64,000 bases of DNA from Curtobacterium sp. TC1 (lineage in GTDB: Bacteria > Actinomycetota > Actinomycetes > Actinomycetales > Microbacteriaceae), in contig NZ_CP081964.1 of assembly GCF_019844075.1 (NCBI RefSeq), forward strand, positions 3,472,001 to 3,536,000, read 5' to 3'. Positions within the stretch are counted from its first letter, which is position 1; each line of letters starts with the position of its first letter. Below the pieces are notes generated by a model, which ran no database searches, had not been told where the DNA came from, and saw nothing but the letters and a program-made list of their open reading frames with translations. Positions 8,459 to 16,586 of the stretch are shown in pieces. A program made the translations under genes and the position numbers.

Positions 8459-9415
8459 TCAGGCGGCGAGCAGGCCCGCGGCGCGCAGGTCCTCCCACAG
8501 GGCTTCCGGGACGACGGCCGCGGCCCGCTCCACGTTCGAGCGCACCTGCTCCGCGGACTGCACGCCGAGCGCGATCGCGGCGACCGCAGCCGCTCGGAGC
8601 GGGAACCCCAGCGCGGCCTCGGGCAACGTGACCCCGTGCTGCTCGCACACGTCGGCGATGGCGTTCGCCCGCGCGACGAGCTCGGCCGGAGCAGCCGCGT
8701 AGTCGTACGTCGCCGTGGCGTCCGGCCGGTCCCGCCCGAGCAGGCCCGAGTTGTAGACCCCGACCGCGACGACCGCGACACCGAGCGAGGCGCACCGGGC
8801 GACGAGCTCCGCCGCCGGCTGTTCGAGCAGCGTGTACCGCCCCGCGAGCATGATGACGTCGCACAGCCCGGTGGACACCGCGGCGTCGAGGGCGTCGACC
8901 GAGTTCGACCCGACACCGACGGCCCGGACGACACCCTCGTCCCGCAGCTCGGCGAGCGTCGGCAGTGCCTGCGTCAGGCCGTCCTCGAGCGAGTAGACGT
9001 CGGGGTCGTGCAGGTACGCGACGTCGACGTGGTCGAGTCCGAGCCGTCCGAGCGACTCGTCAAACGACCGCCGCACGCCCGACGGCGACGGATCCCACTG
9101 CCGCACGGTGTCGTTCGGCACCGCGAACCCGCCGGACGCCAGGTCGTCCCCGTCGCCGCGACCGGGCACGAGCAGCCGCCCGACCTTCGTCGACACCAGG
9201 AACGAGTCACGCGGGCGGTCGGCGAGCGCCGCCCCGAGCCGTCGTTCGGACAGCCCGAGGCCGTAGTGCGGCGCGGTGTCGAACCCGCGCACGCCGGCGT
9301 CCCACGCGGCGTCGACCGTGGCGCGGGCGTCGTCGTCGGACACCGTGCCCAGCAGGTTGCCGATGCCGGCGCCGCCGAACCAGAACGGTCCCCGGTCGAG
9401 GTCGAGCTCCGTCAT
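8459..9415 (-). CDS. aldo/keto reductase (L-fucose/D-threo-aldose dehydrogenase candidate)
   Basis: 318 residues with an AKR TIM barrel: FDTAPHYGLGLSERRLG carries the catalytic Asp and Tyr, STKVGRLL the Lys, and AYLHDPD a His segment. The C-terminal GVQSAEQVRSNVE is the NAD(P)-binding part. This subgroup includes D-threo-aldose 1-dehydrogenase, which oxidises L-fucose to the lactone. The ATG at 9415 overlaps the mutarotase stop (ATGA). It is last in the leftward fucose operon and would supply the first oxidation step. Confidence 0.83.
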   Translation of the reverse strand: MTELDLDRGPFWFGGAGIGNLLGTVSDDDARATVDAAWDAGVRGFDTAPHYGLGLSERRLGAALADRPRDSFLVSTKVGRLLVPGRGDGDDLASGGFAVPNDTVRQWDPSPSGVRRSFDESLGRLGLDHVDVAYLHDPDVYSLEDGLTQALPTLAELRDEGVVRAVGVGSNSVDALDAAVSTGLCDVIMLAGRYTLLEQPAAELVARCASLGVAVVAVGVYNSGLLGRDRPDATATYDYAAAPAELVARANAIADVCEQHGVTLPEAALGFPLRAAAVAAIALGVQSAEQVRSNVERAAAVVPEALWEDLRAAGLLAA

Positions 9416-9738
9416 GCGTCCACCTGGCCGGCGAGCGACCACACCCGCGGGACGCCGTCGTCGTTCCCCGAGTAGTCGTCGTCGGCCTCGAGCAGGGGGT
9501 TGATCGTCTCCTGCCACGCGGCGTTGACCGGGTCGTCGGCGAGCGCCCGACGCATCGCGCGGTAGTCCTCGACCTCGATGAGGTGGACCAGGTCCAGCCC
9601 GTCGCGCCACACCGTCCAGTCGTGCACGCCGGCCTCGCGCAGTCGGGCCGCGAGCTCGGGCGGGACCGAGGCGTGCACGGCGTCGTACGCGGCCTCGTTC
9701 CCCGCCCGCAGTCGGGTCCTCGACAGGATGCGCTGCAT
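9412..9738 (-). CDS. L-rhamnose/L-fucose mutarotase family protein
   Basis: 108 residues: MQRILSRTRLRAGNEAAYDAVH, then HDWTVWRDGLDLVHLIEVEDY and a closing tryptophan segment. This is the RhaM-like (DUF718) mutarotase fold, which interconverts sugar anomers. Next to fucosidase and fucose dehydrogenase it is best read as an L-fucose mutarotase. The ATG shares a base with the fucosidase TGA, and its stop overlaps the next start. Confidence 0.85.
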   Translation of the reverse strand: MQRILSRTRLRAGNEAAYDAVHASVPPELAARLREAGVHDWTVWRDGLDLVHLIEVEDYRAMRRALADDPVNAAWQETINPLLEADDDYSGNDDGVPRVWSLAGQVDA

Positions 9739-11063
9739 CAGTCGCGCAGGAACAGTTCGACCACCGGCACGGCGACGTCCGGTCGCACGATCGGCAGCGT
9801 GAGCGTCAGCGTCCCAGCCGGCTGCCCGCCGAGCCCGGTGTTCTGCGCGCGGGTCCCCGGCGGGATCTCGCGGAAGTGCAGCTCCGACGCGTCGTTCAAC
9901 AGCTGTGCGTACGCCACCTTGCCGGCCAGGTCGGGCAGGTGCACGTGCTCGAACGGCCACGCGAACAGGTGCAGGTACAGGCGGTTGCCGTTCTGCGTGT
10001 ACACGGTGTTGCGCGGCGCGACGAAGGACGACGGCCCGGCGCCGTAGACGGACCGGGCGTGCTGGTGCATCCACGTGCCGATGCCGTCGAGGGTCTGGCG
10101 GGAGACCCCGTCGAACTCGCCCCGGCCGGTGGGGCCGATGTTGAGCAGCATGTTCCCGTTGTTCGAGACACCGTCGACGAGCATGCGGACGAGCAGGTCG
10201 ACGGGCTTGAGGTTCACGTTGTCGCGGTCGTAGCCCCACGAACCGTTGAGTGTCTGGCAGGCCTCCCACGGCACCGGAGCACCGTCGACCTCCATCGGCT
10301 TGTCCGGCTGGTACTGCTCCGGGGTGACCAGGTCGCCGGGGATGTCGAGCCGGTCGTTCACGATGATGCCGGGCTGCAGGCGCTTCGTCAGGGCCATGAG
10401 CTCCTCGGAGCCCCAGTCGTCCCGACCCTTGCCGCCCCAGATGTCCTCGTGGTCGTTGTCCCGGTACGAGAAGTCGTAGAACAGGTAGTCGACCTGCCCG
10501 TAGTCGGTGAGCAGCTCCTCGACCTGACCGTGCAGGTACTCCCGGTAGCGCGACATGTCGCGGCCCTGGTCGAACGCCTCGATCTCCTCGGGCGAGTCGT
10601 CGCGCCGGGGGTGCACACCGTCCACGGTGAAGTCGGGGTGGTGCCAGTCGATGAGCGAGTGGTAGAAACCGACCCGCAGCCCCTCGGCCCGGACTGCGTC
10701 GACGAACTCGCGCACGATGTCGCGACCGAACGGGGTGTTCGTGGACTTGTAGTCGGTGAGCTTGCTGTCCCAGAGGCAGAAGCCCTCGTGGTGCTTCGTG
10801 GTGAGCACGACGTACTTCATGCCGGCTTCGCGAGCACGGCGGGCCCAGTCGGCGGCGTCGAACAGGTCGGGGTCGAAGTGGTCGAAGTACTTCTGGTAGT
10901 CGGCGTCGGTGATCCGTTCGCGGTTCTTCACCCACTCGTGCCGTGCCGGCAGGGCGTAGAGCCCCCAGTGGATGAACATGCCGAACCGGTCGTGGGTGAA
11001 CCACGCGGGGAACCCGGCGGCGTCGGTCGCGGTCTGCGGCTCTGCAGGTGCGGTGATGGTCAT
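9738..11063 (-). CDS. alpha-L-fucosidase, GH29
   Basis: 441 residues. The GH29 N-terminal signature WFTHDRFGMFIHWGLYALP is clear, followed by KYVVLTTKHHEGFCLWDSK and VDYLFYDFSYRD with the likely catalytic Asp region. A C-terminal beta-sandwich follows. No signal peptide is visible, so it probably acts in the cytoplasm on imported fucosylated oligosaccharides. That fits the adjacent ABC importer. It overlaps the mutarotase start by one base. Confidence 0.9.
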   Translation of the reverse strand: MTITAPAEPQTATDAAGFPAWFTHDRFGMFIHWGLYALPARHEWVKNRERITDADYQKYFDHFDPDLFDAADWARRAREAGMKYVVLTTKHHEGFCLWDSKLTDYKSTNTPFGRDIVREFVDAVRAEGLRVGFYHSLIDWHHPDFTVDGVHPRRDDSPEEIEAFDQGRDMSRYREYLHGQVEELLTDYGQVDYLFYDFSYRDNDHEDIWGGKGRDDWGSEELMALTKRLQPGIIVNDRLDIPGDLVTPEQYQPDKPMEVDGAPVPWEACQTLNGSWGYDRDNVNLKPVDLLVRMLVDGVSNNGNMLLNIGPTGRGEFDGVSRQTLDGIGTWMHQHARSVYGAGPSSFVAPRNTVYTQNGNRLYLHLFAWPFEHVHLPDLAGKVAYAQLLNDASELHFREIPPGTRAQNTGLGGQPAGTLTLTLPIVRPDVAVPVVELFLRD

Positions 11064-11097
11064 GAGGCCAGTGTTCCTTTCAGAGGGGGGAGGGGTG

Positions 11098-12015
11098 TCA
11101 CCGGCCGCCGAGGCCGCTGGTGACGATGCCCTTGACGAGGTGCTTCTGCAGCAGGACGAGCAGGATCACGGTGGGCAGCATCGAGATCACCGATGCCGCC
11201 ATCACGAGGTTCCACTCGGAGCCCTGCTGCCCGAAGAACTGCTGCAGGCCGAGCGGGATGGTGCCCCGGGCCTCGACGTCGTTGACGATGACGAGCGGCC
11301 AGAGGAACGAGTTCCAGTACGAGATGAACGAGAACACCGCGAGGACGGCCATCGTCGGCCGGGCGAGCGGGAGCATCACCGAGAAGAAGGTCCGGATGGC
11401 ACCGGCACCGTCGACCCGGGCGGCGTCGTCGAGTTCCTGCGGCACGGTCAGGAAGAACTGCCGCACCAGGAACGCGCCGAGGGCCGTGAACGCCCACGGG
11501 ATGATGAGCGCCTGGAACGTGTCGACCCAGCCGAAGCCCTGCATCATCACGTACATCGGGATGACGAGGACGTCCTGCGGGATCATCAGCGTCACGAGGA
11601 ACAGCAGGAACACCGTGTTCCGGCCGCGCCAACGGAGTCGTGAGAACGCGTACCCGGAGAGCACGGCCACGGCGACGTTGATGGCCGTGCCGACCGCCGC
11701 GACGAAGACACCGTTGAGGATGAAGCGGGCGAACGGCAGGTAGGTGAACGCCTGCACGTAGTTCTCCCACTCGAGCGAGCGACCCCAGAGCGTCGGCGGG
11801 GTGGTGAACACCTGGTCGGCGGGCTTGAGGCTCGTCGCGACCATGTAGATGAGCGGTGAGACGAACAGGAGGGTGACGAGGCAGAGCAGGGCGTACCCGA
11901 TCGCGTGCCGGACCCGCCCCGGTCGTGGCGCGGACTTCGTCCTGGCGACGGCACGCGGGTTGACCGTCCGGTTCGACGTGGTGGCAGCGACTTGCCCGCG
12001 GACCGCTTCACTCAT
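11098..12015 (-). CDS. carbohydrate ABC transporter permease (MalG-type)
   Basis: 305 residues with six membrane segments after a basic N-terminus. The EAA loop DDAARVDGAGAIRTFFSVMLPLARP contacts the ATPase. It belongs to the CUT1 family. The start overlaps the stop of the other permease by 8 bp. No ATPase gene is present in the operon; a shared MsiK/UgpC-type ATPase such as the one at 59174-60274 is the expected partner. Confidence 0.9.
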   Translation of the reverse strand: MSEAVRGQVAATTSNRTVNPRAVARTKSAPRPGRVRHAIGYALLCLVTLLFVSPLIYMVATSLKPADQVFTTPPTLWGRSLEWENYVQAFTYLPFARFILNGVFVAAVGTAINVAVAVLSGYAFSRLRWRGRNTVFLLFLVTLMIPQDVLVIPMYVMMQGFGWVDTFQALIIPWAFTALGAFLVRQFFLTVPQELDDAARVDGAGAIRTFFSVMLPLARPTMAVLAVFSFISYWNSFLWPLVIVNDVEARGTIPLGLQQFFGQQGSEWNLVMAASVISMLPTVILLVLLQKHLVKGIVTSGLGGR

Positions 12016-12985
12016 AGTGCACCCACCGCTTCTGCCCGAGGAACTGGACGGCCGTGATCCCGAGGATGATGACGAACAGCACCCAGGCGCCGGCCGAGGC
12101 CAGACCGAGCTGCTGGTTCTGGAAGCCGGTGTTGTAGATGTACTGCACGAGGGTCTCCGTCGCGGTGCCCGGCCCGCCCTTGGTGAGGACGAACGGCTGC
12201 ACGAACACCTGGAACGAGGTGATCAGCGTCATCATCGTCGCGAAGAACACCGACGGCGAGATGAGCGGGAACTTGATGGCCCAGAAGGTCTGCCAGGCGT
12301 TCGCACCGTCGAGCTGCGAGGCCTCGATCTGGTTCTCCGGCACGGCGTCGAGCGCCGCCGAGAAGATCAGCATGTTGTAGCCGAAGCCCTGCCACACGCT
12401 CATCGCGACGATGGCGAGCATCGCCCAGTGCTCGTCGGCGAGGAAGTTCGGCGCGTGCACGCCCACGGTGGACTGCAGTGACGCGTCGATCGCCCCTCCG
12501 GGCTGGTACAGCATCCGCCACACCACGACGTTCGCGACGATCGGCGTGATGGTCGGGATGAAGAACAGGACGCGGAAGACGTGCCGGCCGGCGATCCGCG
12601 GCGTCAGCCAGGCGGCGAGCCCGAGCGACACGACGAGGTTGAGGGGCACGTAGAGCACCACGAACAGCGCCGTGTTGAGGGCCACGGTGCGGAAGACCGG
12701 GTCGGCGAAGAGCCGGGTGTAGTTCTCGATGCCGGCCCAGCTGCGCTCGCCGAGCATGGGCCAGTTCATGAAGCTGACGACGAGTGAGGCGATGATCGGG
12801 AACGCCGTGAAGACGACGAGTCCGATCGAGTGCGGTGCCGCGAACGCGGCGCCCCACCAGGAGCGGCGCCCCAGCGCGCTCGTGTCCTCGCCGTCCTTCC
12901 GCCGCGGGGTGGCGGCTCCGACCGCGATCGCGGTCGCGACCGCGGGGACGGCCGCTTCGGCCGGTGGGTCCTGGATGGTGGTCAT
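12008..12985 (-). CDS. carbohydrate ABC transporter permease (MalF-type)
   Basis: 325 residues. The N-terminal tail is disordered and Ala-rich; six membrane segments follow, with an EAA loop (EASQLDGANAWQTFWAIKFP). ATG at 12985 is preceded by AGGAGG at a 7-base spacing; the longer frame back to 13060 lacks this. It forms the CUT1 channel with the MalG-type partner and receives substrate from the lipoprotein encoded upstream. Confidence 0.9.
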   Translation of the reverse strand: MTTIQDPPAEAAVPAVATAIAVGAATPRRKDGEDTSALGRRSWWGAAFAAPHSIGLVVFTAFPIIASLVVSFMNWPMLGERSWAGIENYTRLFADPVFRTVALNTALFVVLYVPLNLVVSLGLAAWLTPRIAGRHVFRVLFFIPTITPIVANVVVWRMLYQPGGAIDASLQSTVGVHAPNFLADEHWAMLAIVAMSVWQGFGYNMLIFSAALDAVPENQIEASQLDGANAWQTFWAIKFPLISPSVFFATMMTLITSFQVFVQPFVLTKGGPGTATETLVQYIYNTGFQNQQLGLASAGAWVLFVIILGITAVQFLGQKRWVHYE

Positions 12986-13031
12986 GCGACGACCTCCTCG
13001 TCGTTCGCGCGGTCCTGAACAGGGGATGGAT

Positions 13032-13075
13032 CGGACGGGAGGCCCGTGGCGGGGCTGCAACGGGCCTCCAGTCCG
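13032..13075. terminator. intercistronic GGAGGC-family stem-loop
   Basis: Arms 13032-13047 and 13060-13075 pair over 16 bp with one mismatch (CGGACGGGAGGCCCGT). It lies between the binding-protein stop and the first permease, where partial termination or 3'-end protection commonly makes the binding protein more abundant than the permeases. Confidence 0.65.
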
Positions 13076-13092
13076 CTCGTTGGTTCAGCTGG

Positions 13093-14343
13093 TCACTGCG
13101 TGCCGAGCTGGCCGGCGATGGAGGACATCGTCTCCTTGCCGGAGGTCTGCCCGTTCACCGCCTGCAGGGCGTACTGCGTGAACAGCTGGGAGAGCTGGTC
13201 GCTCTGCTTGTTCCCGAGGAGCGGCGAGGACTTGGCGAGTCCCGCCTTGAGCGCGGCCTCGGCGCCGTCGATGTCGGCGCTCGAGTACCACGCCGACTGG
13301 GCAGCGGTGCGGCCGGGGAAGGCTCGTCCCGCTTCGGCGAGCGACGTCAGGACCTTCTCGCTGGTCATCGTCTGGACGGCCTTGAACGCCTGCTCCGGGT
13401 ACTTGCACTGCTTCGAGACACCGAAGCCGGACCCGGCGGCGAAGGTCGACGGACCGGACGTCCCCGCGGGGAGCGTCGTGACCCCGAGGTCGAACTTCAC
13501 CTTGGCCTTCTGGCTGATGAGCGACCACGGACCGTCGGTGTACATCGCGACCTTGCCGGCGGCGAAGTCGTTGCCCGGCGTCGACGCGTCCGACGACGCC
13601 TGCGTCGCGTAGCCCTTCTTCACCAGTGTCGAGAGCCAGTCGAGGCCGTCCGCGAACTTCGCGTTCGACGCATCGAACTCGCCGTCGGACGTGATCACCC
13701 GGCCACCGTTGTAGCCGTAGACCATCGACTCGAGGTTGAGGTCGCCCACCGTCGAACCGAACATGGTGACGCCCTTCGCCTTGAGCGCGGCGCCCGCCGC
13801 CTCGAAGTCGTCGACGGTCCATCCCGGCTCCGGCTCGGCCACGCCAGCCTTCGTGAAGACGTCCTTGTTGTAGAACATCATGATGGGCCCGGTGTCGTAG
13901 GGCAGGCCGTAGAGCTTCCCGTCGACCTTCATGCCGTCGAGCGCGGTGCTGTCGAACGCGGACAGGTCGGTGCCGTCCTGCTCCGCGAGGTCGTCGAGCG
14001 GCAGCAGCGACGACGTGTAGTTCGCGGTGCGGAGCGACTGCATGCTCACGACGCACTGGGCGCCGCCCGCACTCAACTGCGTGCTGAGCTTCGTGAAGTA
14101 GTTCTCGAACGGCGCGCCCTGGATCGTCAGGGTGATGTCGTCCTCGCTCTTCACGGTGTCGGCGACCTTCTGCCAGGCGGCCTTGTCCTCCTTCCCGGCG
14201 ATCCACATGGACCAGGTCAGGGCGTCCTTCGACTGGCTTCCACCGGCACTGCTGCCGGAGGAGCAGCCGGTGAGCACGAGGGCGGCAGCTGCTGCTGCCG
14301 CGAGCCCCGCGGTGAGTCGTCGTCGTTGCATCGGTGTCTCCAC
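13093..14343 (-). CDS. sugar ABC transporter substrate-binding lipoprotein
   Basis: 416 residues. A basic n-region and Ala-rich h-region end in a lipobox LTGC with Cys at about 27, followed by a Ser/Gly linker. A family-1 extracellular solute-binding fold follows. An alternative ATG four codons in (14331) would leave the signal intact. It is secreted and lipid-anchored on the outer face of the membrane. Gene order suggests it captures L-fucose or fucosylated oligosaccharides. Confidence 0.88.
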   Translation of the reverse strand: METPMQRRRLTAGLAAAAAAALVLTGCSSGSSAGGSQSKDALTWSMWIAGKEDKAAWQKVADTVKSEDDITLTIQGAPFENYFTKLSTQLSAGGAQCVVSMQSLRTANYTSSLLPLDDLAEQDGTDLSAFDSTALDGMKVDGKLYGLPYDTGPIMMFYNKDVFTKAGVAEPEPGWTVDDFEAAGAALKAKGVTMFGSTVGDLNLESMVYGYNGGRVITSDGEFDASNAKFADGLDWLSTLVKKGYATQASSDASTPGNDFAAGKVAMYTDGPWSLISQKAKVKFDLGVTTLPAGTSGPSTFAAGSGFGVSKQCKYPEQAFKAVQTMTSEKVLTSLAEAGRAFPGRTAAQSAWYSSADIDGAEAALKAGLAKSSPLLGNKQSDQLSQLFTQYALQAVNGQTSGKETMSSIAGQLGTQ

Positions 14344-14398
14344 TTCGTCGTGGTGATGGGGTGTGTGGGGTGGGTTGCTGGCTTGCTTGCGTGCCGGC

Positions 14399-15736
14399 TC
14401 AGGCGACGCGGACCGCGTCGGGGACCGACTCGGTGTCGACCACGGCCCAGGCCGGGCCGTCCGGGAAGGCGTAGGCGTCGAGGGAGTCGGCGAGCATCTC
14501 GGTGCCGGCTCCGGGGGCGGTCGGCGGCCAGTAGCGACCGTCGTGGACGTCCACCGGCGTCACGAAGTGCTCGTGCAGGTGGTCGACGAACTCGATGCAG
14601 CGGGTGTCGAGGTCGCCGGACAGCGCGACGGCGTCGAACATCGACAGGTGCTGCACCGCCTCGCACAGGCCGACTCCGCCGGCGTGCGGGCAGACCCGGA
14701 CGCCGTGCTTCGCGGCGAGGAGCAGGATCGCGAGGTTCTCGTTGACCCCGGCGACGCGGGTCGCGTCGATCTGCAGCACCGACATCGATCGCGCCTGGAT
14801 GAGCTGCTTCGCGATCACCCGGTTGGCCATGTGCTCACCGGTCGCGACGGGGATCGGGGCGATGCGCCGGGCGATCTCGGCGTGCGCCAGGATGTCGTCG
14901 GGGCTCGTCGGCTCCTCGACCCAGGCGATGTCGAAGGGGCGGAGCCGCTCGATCCAGGCGACGGCTTCGTCGACGTCCCACCGCTGGTTGGCGTCGATCG
15001 CGATGCGGACGTCGGGGCCGACCGTGGCGCGGGCGATGCCCATCCGGCGGACGTCCTCGTCGACGTCGCCGCCGACCTTGAGCTTGATCTGCTCGAAGCC
15101 CTCGTCGACGGCCTCGCGGCAGAGCCGGGCGAGCTTCTCGTCGTCGTAGCCGAGCCAGCCCGGGGTGGTCGTGTACGCCTGGTAGCCCTGCTGCTCGAGC
15201 CGAGCCCGACGGGTCGCACGGTGCGGTTCGGCGGCACGGAACAGCTCGAGCGCCTCGGCGGGGGTGATGGCGTCGGTGAGGTACCGGAAGTCGACCAGGT
15301 CGACGAGCTCCTCGGGGCTCAGGTCGGCCAGCAGTGCCCAGAGAGGCTGTCCGGCGCGCTTCGCCCGGAGGTCCCAGAGTGCGTTCACGACGGCGCCGAT
15401 GGCCATGTGCATGACGCCCTTCTCCGGGCCGAGCCACCGCAGTTGCGAGTCGTGGACCATCGCGCGCCATGTGCCGCCCATGTCCGCCAGGACCGCCTCG
15501 GTGTCGGCGCCGACGACGTGGCTGCGCAGGGCGGCGATCGCGGCTTCCTGCACCTCGTTGCCGCGGCCGATGGTGAAGACGAAGCCGGTGCCGACGTGTC
15601 CGTCCAGGGCGTCGGTCGTGATCTCGACGTAGGCGGCCGAGTAGTCGGGGGCGGGGTTCATGGCGTCGGATCCGTCGTGCTCCCGAGAGGTCGGGAAGCG
15701 GATGTCGCGCACGTGCAGACCGGTGATGCGGCTCAT
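14399..15736 (-). CDS. L-fuconate dehydratase (enolase superfamily)
   Basis: 445 residues. The mandelate-racemase/enolase barrel shows KLKVGGD (general base Lys), [12 protein letters not shown] and [10 protein letters not shown] (metal ligands), ATGEH, and [11 protein letters not shown] with the barrel His. Length and motifs fit L-fuconate dehydratase, which makes 2-keto-3-deoxy-L-fuconate. ATG at 15736 has GGAGAC upstream; the longer frame to 15823 would run through the operator. First gene of the leftward seven-gene operon. Confidence 0.9.
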   Translation of the reverse strand: MSRITGLHVRDIRFPTSREHDGSDAMNPAPDYSAAYVEITTDALDGHVGTGFVFTIGRGNEVQEAAIAALRSHVVGADTEAVLADMGGTWRAMVHDSQLRWLGPEKGVMHMAIGAVVNALWDLRAKRAGQPLWALLADLSPEELVDLVDFRYLTDAITPAEALELFRAAEPHRATRRARLEQQGYQAYTTTPGWLGYDDEKLARLCREAVDEGFEQIKLKVGGDVDEDVRRMGIARATVGPDVRIAIDANQRWDVDEAVAWIERLRPFDIAWVEEPTSPDDILAHAEIARRIAPIPVATGEHMANRVIAKQLIQARSMSVLQIDATRVAGVNENLAILLLAAKHGVRVCPHAGGVGLCEAVQHLSMFDAVALSGDLDTRCIEFVDHLHEHFVTPVDVHDGRYWPPTAPGAGTEMLADSLDAYAFPDGPAWAVVDTESVPDAVRVA

Positions 15737-15783
15737 TCGTGTCTCCTGCCGTCCGGTCTCCGTCGACCGAACGAGGCAATCAA

Positions 15784-15796
15784 AACATCGGATGTC
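15784..15796. promoter_or_regulatory. candidate GntR/FadR operator, site 3
   Basis: AACATCGGATGTC, a near-perfect copy of the palindrome at 5518-5530, lies 47 bp upstream of the fuconate dehydratase ATG. It heads the seven-gene import and catabolic operon. Confidence 0.6.
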
Positions 15797-15887
15797 TCCG
15801 GCGTCAAGAGAACTCTTCGTCACGTTCTGGTCTCGAACGGGGCGAAGTCGTCGGATGGCTGCGCGGCTTGCGGCGGAACCACGGACG

Positions 15888-15924
15888 GGAGGCGCGGTGC
15901 GGGTCGGACCCGTACCGCGCCTCC
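15888..15924. terminator. GGAGGC-family hairpin after the TetR gene
   Basis: GGAGGCGCGGT (15888-15898) pairs with 15914-15924. An inner CGGGT/ACCCG stem continues the helix with one mismatch. It lies just past the TetR stop and would terminate the MFS-TetR transcript. Confidence 0.75.
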
Positions 15925-15940
15925 AGGTCGTGGTCGCGTT

Positions 15941-16525
15941 TCAGGCGGTGGCGAGCCGGCCCATCTCCGCCACCACGCCGCGGAGGCGGTCCGCCAGCTC
16001 GTCGCGCGAGCCGTCGGCGAAGCGGTGTGCCGACTCGATGAGCGCCGCCATGACGAGCGTCACCGCGGTCCGCGCGGAGTCGACGTCGGTGCGCTCGGCG
16101 GCGACCGTGAACACGGCGAGCCGGGCCCGCGCCATCCACTGCAGCATCGCGGGCACCATCTCGGGTCGCGCCTGCACGAGTTCCTTCATGCGACGGCGGT
16201 CCGCGGGCAGTGTCACCGTCCGGGCGACGAGGTCGCACAGGTCCGACACGAGCGCGCCCTCCGCGGTCAGGAACGCCTGCCGCGCCGCCTCGGGCACCGA
16301 GCTCTCGGGGAGCCCGAGTGCCGCGTCGCCCTTCGACGGGAAGTAGTTGAAGAAGGTGCGGGGCGAGACGCCGGCGTCGGCGCAGATCTCCTCGACCGTG
16401 ACGCCGGCCAGGCCCCGGTCGGAGACCAGCGCCAGTGCGGCATGGTGGATCGCGTGCCGGGTCTGCTGCTTCTTGCGTTCCCGCAGGCCGCTGTCGCCTG
16501 CCGGGTGCGATTCGATCGTGCTCAC
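15941..16525 (-). CDS. TetR family transcription regulator
   Basis: 194 residues. The N-terminal helix-turn-helix TVEEICADAGVSPRTFFNYFPSK is followed by an all-helical ligand domain. GTG at 16525 is the best start, with GGAG upstream; the longer ORF to 16684 overlaps the MFS gene in another frame. It lies 61 bp downstream of the MFS exporter on the same strand, the usual layout for an autoregulated efflux repressor. Its likely operators are the palindromes upstream of the exporter at 18729-18779. Confidence 0.85.
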   Translation of the reverse strand: MSTIESHPAGDSGLRERKKQQTRHAIHHAALALVSDRGLAGVTVEEICADAGVSPRTFFNYFPSKGDAALGLPESSVPEAARQAFLTAEGALVSDLCDLVARTVTLPADRRRMKELVQARPEMVPAMLQWMARARLAVFTVAAERTDVDSARTAVTLVMAALIESAHRFADGSRDELADRLRGVVAEMGRLATA

Positions 16526-16545
16526 TGCTGCTCCTGCTGCGGGTC

Positions 16546-16575
16546 GGGGCCTCCCGTCTGGTGACGAGAGGCCCC
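16546..16575. terminator. intercistronic GGCCTC stem-loop
   Basis: GGGGCCTC (16546-16553) pairs with GAGGCCCC (16568-16575) between the MFS stop and the TetR start. It belongs to the same GGAGGC-core group and may attenuate read-through into the regulator. Confidence 0.45.
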
Positions 16576-16586
16576 GGTGGCCGGTC

